From the NCBI GenBank assembly GCA_964035545.1, contig OZ037765.1, forward strand, positions 17,292,698-17,356,697: a stretch of DNA of 64,000 nt, written 5' to 3'. The first letter of the stretch is position 1, and the number at the start of each line of letters is the position of its first letter. Shown here piece after piece: positions 57,201 through 64,000 of this stretch. Under the pieces are notes generated by a model that worked only from the letters and a program-made list of their open reading frames with translations, was not told where the DNA came from and ran no database searches. Origin of the DNA: Bugula neritina (lineage: Eukaryota; Bryozoa; Gymnolaemata; Cheilostomatida; Bugulidae). The position numbers were made by a program, and so were the translations under genes.

Positions 57201-58140
57201 CCAACAGTGTTACAGAAAAATACTACTAATAGTAATACCAACAGTAATACTATTGAATAACAATGTCATTGTCTGTAACATATATATTATTTATTAACTT
57301 CAATTTATAGTTTACGACTAAGTTATCCTATTAGTATCACCAGTTACTGTCAGGCAGTCAGTCACTCTTTCATTAAATTCAAAATGTTGAGAGTCATGAT
57401 TTGATGATAAAATCACAATGGTATCCGTATTGATAATCACTTAATCAAATGAATAATCATAACCACTTTATCATAATGATGTTTAAAGTTAAATATTCAT
57501 TATCATATTCACTTATAGATTATTTGATATTCAAATAATTCATATGTTAAAATTAATTTACATCATTAGATTTACTTTTAGTAAATCACGAAATCTAAAT
57601 GTAATAGTTGAACTTAAACTTTAGTTATAAATATATTATTATAATTATTAAATTTAACTTTGAACTAAAATAATAATAAGTAAATATTAATAATAATAAT
57701 GAATAATCAATAACAGTATTAGTAACACTAATAGCAATAATTATATTGAATTTTGTAATAATATATTATCAATATTAACACAGTGAGTGAGTGACAATTA
57801 ATTTACAATAAATAAATAATTATAATGATAATCATAGTGATAATCACGATCAGATTCAGATTGAGAGGTCATTAGTTCAGTTCAGTTTGGGGGAGTTTCC
57901 CACTAAGAACCCCTGGAGGGTGAATGCATGGGAACTCGATATATGCATATACATAATATTAATGCATATATTATATATTAATACGTATATACTCTTTTTT
58001 ATATTAGATCGTTCATTTATTTTATTTTATTTTTCTTTAGTTAGAATAACTGAATTGAAGTGATTAAATTTAACTGAATTTTAACTAATAAGTAATAAGT
58101 AATACTAATAACTAATGAGTAATAACTAATAAGTAATAAC
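57200..58140. repeat. AT-rich degenerate hexamer region
   Basis: Contains short ATTAGT/ATTACT tracts (57222-57258, 57715-57735), ATAATC/GATAAT tracts (57380-57500, 57820-57850) and TAATAAGTAATAACTAA units (58083-58140). Boundaries are diffuse. Confidence 0.6.
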
Positions 58141-58187
58141 TCAAACCCAAGCTCAAGCTCAAAGTCAAGCTGTCTTCAAGTTAAAAG

Positions 58188-58406
58188 TTAAAAAGTAATA
58201 CTAAAATAGCACCTCAAGTTCGAAACTTCTAAGAGAACTCCTTTGAATATTATATCTTTAATGGCTAGCTTGACAACTAACGCTCCTTTTGTGGCAGTAA
58301 GAATTTCTGCTAAATGACTTGTTCCAGCTAAATCTGTTGCGTACAAGTCGGCTGACCTTTCAGAAGGAGAAAGCTTCGAGTTTTCTACCATTTTGCATCC
58401 GGTCAT
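58188..58406 (-). CDS. Hypothetical 72-aa frame with TATA box upstream
   Basis: Not recognised. A minus-strand frame from ATG 58406 starts MTGCKMVENSKLSPSER, has a mixed, non-repetitive composition (LAGTSHLAEILTATKGALVVKLAIKDIIF) unlike the repeats on both sides, and stops at 58188. A consensus-like TATA box (CCTATATAAG, 58471-58480 on the plus strand) lies about 70 bases upstream, with an inverted GC-rich GGTGGG beside it. It could be a small gene, a first exon, or part of an unknown repeat. Confidence 0.3.
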   Translation of the reverse strand: MTGCKMVENSKLSPSERSADLYATDLAGTSHLAEILTATKGALVVKLAIKDIIFKGVLLEVSNLRCYFSITF

Positions 58407-58679
58407 CTGACTTTAAAGAGCCAATTATATTACGCATTATATTGTTTGCGGAATCTCCCTAATGGGTGGGCTTATATAGGAAGTATCAATAATTTTTCGA
58501 TTTTATTAATTTTCTTAATTTACTTTTACTCATTGAGCACTACGCAGTAATTTAGCCATCTTGATTTTTGAAAAGATAAATTATTTAGTCACTTTATCAA
58601 ATGGCTTCGTATAAATACTGAAACTTTTATCTTTCAACTTCAAGTGGGAGTTAAATTGTGAGCATGCAATTGTAATTGT

Positions 58680-59420
58680 TAATGTTAGGTATAGTTAAGT
58701 CTTAGAGTTAGTTATAGTAATAGTTAATGTTATAGTTATACCGTTATACTTATACTTATAGACTTATAGTTATACTAATACTGAGTATAACTTATAGTAC
58801 AGAGTAATAAACTATAACTGTTATAGTTATTCACTTACTCTGGTTATTGTATTACATTTACTATTACTATTAGTATTAGTATTACTAATACTAAGTCTAA
58901 TAGTAATAGTAATACTAATACTAATAGTCATAGTAATAGTGATTACTAATTACTATTAGTAATAGTAATTAGTAATCAGTAATCACTATTACTATGTCTA
59001 TTACTATTAGTATTAGTAATAGTATAGGCATTGCTATTAGTATTACTATTACTAAATCTAATACTAATAGTAATAGTAATAGTAATACTATTACTATTTT
59101 TATTAGTATTAGTATTAGTATTAAATTTAATATCATAATATTAATTATTGATAATATTGTTATAAAATTAAATGTAAATATATTATAATGAAAATTAGTA
59201 TTGGTTGGTCTTATGACCTAATCTTATCACAGTCACTTGTACACTTATAGACTATAGTTATACTTATAGTTCTACTTACAATAATAGTTATACTTATACT
59301 ATTACTAATAGTAATACTAATACTAATAGTATAAGTATAAGTAACACTTAATCTTATAGACTATAGTCTATTAGTATTAGTATAGTTATAGATTATACTT
59401 ATAGTTATGCAGTATCAGTC
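58680..59420. repeat. TATAGTTATACT and ATTACTATTAGT hexamer arrays
   Basis: About 58690-58840 and 59225-59410 are degenerate TATAGT/TATACT units; 58858-59125 and 59290-59335 are ATTACT/ATTAGT units in both orientations, forming long imperfect inverted pairs. Same families as at 20.4-21.9 kb. Confidence 0.85.
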
Positions 59421-59499
59421 ATGTATCAGTATGAGTATGCCTATTGGCTGTCGCTATTGTTATACTTGTTCTAACTCAGAACTCTCAGACTTGGGCAGT

Positions 59500-59640
59500 T
59501 AGCCCAGGCTGCCGTACCCTTTTCCCTTAGAGTTACTGTTAGAGTGTTAGGGCCTTACGGCTTGCAGTTACACTTACTGTCACTGTTACTGTTAGTGTTA
59601 TTCCTTAGGCTTAGAGTTGTAAGTTGTGATATTCATACTT
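59500..59640. repeat. GC-richer hexamer tract resembling degenerate TTAGGG
   Basis: Six-base rhythm with units TTAGAG, TTACTG, TTAGGG, TTAGTG and TTAGGC on the plus strand (59527-59617). It looks like a decayed variant of the neighbouring TTAGTA arrays or of telomere-type TTAGGG; origin is unknown. Confidence 0.4.
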
Positions 59641-60030
59641 GTTTTGAATTTGATTATGATATTAAGTTTGATTTTAAAATACTTTAAAACTTAGTTTAAT
59701 AGCTCAATTTAAATTTTACTAAAATTTAATATGAATGTGAAATTGAATACTATGACTAACAGTGTGAGTTCGACTATGGTTTATGGCTATAAGTATAATA
59801 ATTATTATAATTAAAAATAGTGGTATTAATATTATGAATATAAATACTGATAGTAATAGTAATACTAATACTAATAGTATTTAGTAATAATCTTGTATTA
59901 AGGTCAAATTGAAATTATTAAATGTGAAATTATTCATTGTTTTATTTTTATAGATATAGATATCTCAACTTCAATTTGAAGATTACGTTTACCCGTTTAA
60001 AGTTGAAGCCGAACCTCATCAACATTAAAA

Positions 60031-60075
60031 ATGTCGTTAGCTGGTCTAAAAAAGCAGTTCAACAAAGCAAACCAG
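60031..60075 (+). CDS. SH3GL: Endophilin A, first coding exon (partial)
   Basis: BAR-SH3 protein that bends membranes and recruits dynamin and synaptojanin during endocytosis, notably at synapses. The exon encodes MSLAGLKKQFNKANQ, the signature N terminus of endophilin A, the amphipathic helix 0 that inserts in membrane, and ends at a GT donor (60076, GTTAGTAAG), as in other animals where exon 1 is this short. The 5' UTR precedes it from about 59950. The BAR domain and SH3 domain must lie beyond the right edge, since no further exon was seen in the remaining 3.9 kb. Confidence 0.88.
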
Positions 60076-60985
60076 GTTAGTAAGTATAAAGCTAGTAACT
60101 GTGTCATTTATTGAGTATAAACAATAAGATTAAAACTACTCGTAGTAGTATTATAGTAATTGGTGATAGAATAGCAAAACTCTTACCCATATAATATACT
60201 ATATAACTTCGTTCTCTATTACTACTCAGAACTGTATCAATGTTGTCACTATTATAATTTTTATCATGATTATTAAAATTATTACTCAACTCTACTAATT
60301 TTATTATAGCACTTTAACTCAGTAACAAGCTTTAAGGTAGTATTGATATAAAATTAGTTACACAAGAAAATATAATATTTGTTTTCCACATTTTTGTGAC
60401 TATCAACTCATGGTCACACTAAAAATAATGGAACAAAATTATAGTTCATGGCCATTATGATTATATTTATACCAACTTCATGTATAATTTGAGGTATTTA
60501 AACTATATGGTATAGTTTACATATAGAAATTGTGTATTTATGTTGTATTTTAATACAGTTCTCAATTACTTCATTGTTTTACATGTTAATACATTTTGTC
60601 AGTTAACAAGAGTTGTTGGATCTAGTTCTGGGTAATTGGTCATGAATAAAATAATTATGTGTGCATCTTATCTTCAGTCTTTTAGGCATCTAAAATGTTC
60701 TTCAATATTACCTACAAGAAAAACAGAATGCCTTAGGTGTTGCAGTTATGAAACAGTACAATAGACTCTTTTCAGAGGTCCTTAATATCCCCCTTACAAT
60801 TGAGAAAATTGTTGAAGAAAATAAACTTGAACTCATTTTTGTGGTTTTGGTTGCTGAGTAACCAAAACCACAAAAACGCCTTTAAGTTTATTTTCTTCAA
60901 AATTTTTCATGAAGACATATTTTTAAAAATAGTTTTGAACTGCTAATATGTGTGTTTATACATCTCCTAAGAGAACAATTCTATA

Positions 60986-62758
60986 AACTCATGCAAGTTT
61001 ATAGTCGCTATCCCTGTGAGAAACCCCTGGCGGAAAGAAAGGGTTTTTGTTAAAGCGGGCTAAGGACATATTTAAATGAGGCACAGGAGCAACTATTACT
61101 GGATACTTTTCCTAACACCACCAATGGCCTTTGTCTGGGCTTGAACCCATGACATATTCACGGGCTTTCCATGTACCGATCTCAGATCGATCTCAGCAAG
61201 ATCGATCTGAGAAATGTGCTCAGATCGATCGTTTTTCCATCACCGGCTTTCCATGTACCGATCTCAGATCGATCTCTGCGAGATCGATCCATGGAAAGAC
61301 GCCAAAGATCAATCTCCGTCGATCTGAGCTGGTCGGTCTGTGGAGCTCGAACTCAGGTCGATCTCATGTCAATAAGACCATGGAAAGACGCCAGATCGAT
61401 CTGAGAAGCAGAAAAAGATTGTTCGCTACAATGTTGTCTGCTAATAAAAATGATAACTTATTGATAATTACTAAGCAAAGTGTTAAATAATTATGATAGC
61501 CACCTTTTCAGATGCCAAAACTTTGACTTTCAGTACAATGATTAAGAAAACTCAATTATATGCAGTAGAAGTTAAAAAATATGGGAAAATTTAAATTGAG
61601 TTTAAATGACTATCAAAACTCAGTTTCATTAGCTATTTTCTTTGTAATTTTAAGCCTAACAGTCTTGTAAGTTTATTAATAATCTGCAAGACAGCCATTA
61701 ATTTTATATAAGCTGTCAAGCTATAAAATCAAAATTAATTATTTTAAATTGGCCAAATTACCAAACACTGAGAGCTTTACTGCGTATAGTTTATAGCTGG
61801 GATTAAATTTTAGACTACGACCATCTTGTTTTCAACAGTAGTAGCTTTAATCACTCAAATAGGTGAACAAATTGTACTTTTAAAGTATGCTTCATTTAAG
61901 AGAAGGCAACTTCGCGGATCGATCTGACACTCTCATGGAAAACCGATCGATCTGAGCACATTTCTCAGATCGATCTCAGCGAGATCGATTTGAGATCGGT
62001 ACATGGAAAGCCCGTGCATGAGAGTGTCAGATCAATCTCGCGAAGTTGCCTCCTCTTAAGTGAAGGATACTTTAAAAGTATAATTTGTTCACTTATTTGA
62101 GGGATTAAAGCTACTACTGTTGAAAACAAGATGGTCGTAGGCTAAAATTTAATCCCAGCTATAAACTATACGCAGCAAAGCTTTCAGTGTATGATAATTT
62201 GGCCAATTTAAAATAATTAATTTTAATCTTTTAGCTTGACAGCTTATATAAAATTAATGGCTGTCTTGCAGATTATTAATAAACTTACAGGACTGTTAGG
62301 CTTAAAATTACAAAGAAAATAGCTAATGAAACTAAGTTTTAATAGTCATTTAAATTCGATTTAAATTCTCCCAATTTTTTTACCTTCTACTGCATATAAT
62401 TGAGTTTTTTAATCATTGTACTGAAAGTCAAAGTTTTGGCATCTGAAAAGGTGGCTATCATAATTATTTAATACTTTGCTTAGTAATTATCAGTAAGTTA
62501 TCATTTTTATTAGCAGACAACATTGTAGCGCGCAGTCTTTTTCTACTTCTCAGATCGATCTGGTGTCTTTCCATGATCTTATTGACATGAGATCGATCTG
62601 AGTTCGAGCTCTACAGACCGACCAGCTCAGATCGACGAAGATCGATCTTTGGCATCTTTCCATGGATCGATCTCGCTGAGATCGATCTGAGATCGGTACA
62701 TGGAAAGCCGGTGTTTGTTTACTGGGCAAACACTCTAACCCCTAGACCACGGCTGCTC
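60986..62758 (-). mobile_element. tRNA-derived SINE with 20-bp target duplication, split by a palindrome
   Basis: A SINE on the minus strand in endophilin intron 1. The exact target duplication CCTAAGAGAACAATTCTATA is at 60966-60985 and 62759-62778. The 5' head (62714-62758) has an RNA polymerase III A box (TGGTCTAGGGG, 62739-62749), and the B box (GGTTCAAGCCC) is at 61137-61147, on the other side of a 1.55-kb insertion. The SINE proper is thus about 220 bp: 62758-62714 plus 61158-60986. The A-to-B spacing is tRNA-like once the insert is ignored. Tail has no long poly-A. Confidence 0.8.
61159..62713. mobile_element. 1.55-kb foldback element (near-perfect palindrome)
   Basis: Long inverted repeat inserted in the SINE. 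Left arm 61241-61936 and right arm 62017-62713 are about 696 bases each and almost complementary (a few per cent mismatches by eye). They are separated by an 81-base unit (61936-62016) that is itself an inverted copy of the outermost left unit 61159-61240. Ends are CACGGGCTTTCC and GGAAAGCCGGTG. The terminal 150-200 bases are packed with GATCGATC/CAGATCGATCT motifs; the inner arms are AT-rich with no gene. It has the form of a foldback or non-autonomous terminal-inverted-repeat transposon; family not identified. No clear target duplication was resolved. Confidence 0.8.
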
Positions 62759-62778
62759 CCTAAGAGAACAATTCTATA

Positions 62779-64000
62779 GCATAATTAGAATTTTAAGTAG
62801 CAGCCAGAATTTAAATTTTTAATGAGTTTGCTCTTGATACAAAGGTTCAACCTATTCACTTTGGGAGGACACAATTCTTAATTGTGGAAGAGATATTGGG
62901 GACCTCTAAAAAGGGTTTATTTTTTTGCATTATACTATTTTAAGTTTCAAGATCCAGCTCTAAAGCATCATATAGTTTTTGGCAAGAGCCTATTGTGATG
63001 AGCACAGGATGTAGTACTAGCTTAGGTCGGTTTCTTTCTGGTGGTACATGTAGCTTGAGTTGTCATAGATTTCTGAAATTTATAGTTTCACTATATGCTA
63101 AGGAATAGCTTTGTATTTTTGTGATAAAATTTTCATTAGTGGTGTATGCTGGTGTGTTTTCCTTCTGCCCTTTAATCCTGAGTTTTAGAGTCGCACTATC
63201 ATTTATCAATTTTAGAAAAAAAATTGATGCTTTTTGTTACTAAATTTTATTCATACCAGCATCTGTAGGGTCCCGCAGCACATCAGCATGCTTGCGTTTT
63301 AACAGAAATGAGCTTTTATATGTTGGGACTTTGCAGTGATGATGTATCTGGAAATTTTCTTAGCTTTACTCAATTGGTTAGATAGGTGACTGAAGAACTT
63401 CAATGGTCATAGTAATATATGTCATTTATAGGAGGGCTATTAGTTGTTTATTTTTCCACTTGGTTTTTCAGTTTCTTCTGGGCAGCAGGGGTTAGCCATG
63501 CTCTTATATTTACCATACCTGCATTGTTTACAAGGTTTTTGGCACTAATGAAGTCATGAGTGATTTCAAATTATTTCCTTTTGCAGTGACTGCCTTTTTG
63601 ATTAACCTACAAAAGTTGCTAAGCTGTCAGTATTTTTGGTGTTTTGGTTCTGTGTGGTTGTAATTTTCGTTACTTTACGTTTTTGGTACAGCTTGTGACC
63701 TATCAAACGTGTTCACTCATCACCTTGTACTTCTTGAGACTATATGGCATAGTATCAAAAACACATGTTAGAACTGGAGATGCGAGTGATTCAAGTATCT
63801 ATACCAGAAAACTGTATCATTACCAAAACTAAGCACTTCTCTCAAAGTGAAATTGTTTGGCAGTTTTTTTATTGTTTTTGTCATCACATGCTTGAACTTA
63901 TTTTTCATAAACTTTTACTCTCGAAGATTTTACAAAGCAAAATAAAAATTTTCAATAAATATTGGTAAGCCTGATGAATTGCAGAGTTAGGTGTGTATGC
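62779..64000. other. Endophilin intron 1, no further feature
   Basis: AT-rich sequence presumed to be intron. Frames of 60-67 codons near 63644-63968 have no splice signals or family similarity. No endophilin BAR exon was found. Confidence 0.45.

Noticed and set aside
61131-61490. Open frames of 77-119 codons rich in Arg/Ser/Asp
   Set aside because: They are translations of the GATCGATC-rich foldback ends.
62700-62765. tRNA gene
   Set aside because: A and B boxes belong to a SINE with a target duplication; the head does not fold into a full cloverleaf and is split by an insert.
63480-63560. Minus-strand frame with a short basic segment (TPAAQKKLKNQ)
   Set aside because: Too short, no splice borders, no family recognised.

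Overview
The window is nuclear DNA of an invertebrate animal. It is AT-rich, its genes are split by many introns with GT..AG borders, and it carries animal-specific genes (a PWWP2-type chromatin protein, the start of an endophilin A) together with degenerate transposable elements of several classes. The species cannot be fixed from the sequence alone. Nothing bacterial was found: no operons, CRISPR arrays or ribosome binding sites.

Layout of host genes. (1) 1.08-2.54 kb, minus strand: first four coding exons of CDK7; the rest runs off the left edge. (2) 24.73-34.60 kb, plus strand: a lipin phosphatidate phosphatase, 17 exons in one continuous frame of 860 codons plus stop, with the DIDGT catalytic motif. 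(3) 38.52-38.76 kb, minus strand: a possible two-exon gene for a 65-residue basic protein, head to head with the next gene. (4) 40.16-47.63 kb, plus strand: complete RTCB tRNA-splicing ligase, 12 exons, 507 residues, all metal and guanylation residues present. (5) 51.24-53.25 kb, minus strand: a PWWP2A/B-like protein, 3' part. (6) 60.03-60.08 kb, plus strand: first coding exon of endophilin A; the following intron fills the rest of the window. These genes are not an operon or a pathway; they are ordinary neighbours.

Layout of mobile DNA. 3.7-5.75 kb holds a decayed pogo-type DNA transposon on the minus strand. 5.85-16.7 kb holds a decayed, 5'-truncated Ty3/Gypsy-type retroelement whose glycoprotein-like (env) frame lies between gag and pol instead of after pol. 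In it the env stop and the protease frame are separated only by UGA CUA G, in frame. A second, 4.07-kb pogo-type transposon (11695-15763) is inserted in its integrase with a TA target duplication, and that transposon contains a perfect 567-bp tandem duplication in its own transposase gene. A 5'-truncated Jockey/CR1-type LINE follows at 17.2-19.6 kb. Further right are a candidate MITE at 36.84-37.32 kb, an antisense LINE scrap at 54.7-55.2 kb, a mariner remnant split by a PIF/Harbinger-like MITE (55.4-56.2 kb), and a tRNA-derived SINE in endophilin intron 1 that was opened by a 1.55-kb near-perfect palindrome (61.16-62.71 kb).

Large gaps between genes carry degenerate six-base arrays (ATTACT/ATTAGT, TATAGTTATACT and CATAATGATAAT flavours) at 20.4-21.9, 36.4-37.4 and 57.2-59.9 kb. 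The most unusual observations are the gag-env-pol gene order with its candidate readthrough stop, the palindrome-in-SINE nest, and the small gene divergent from RTCB.
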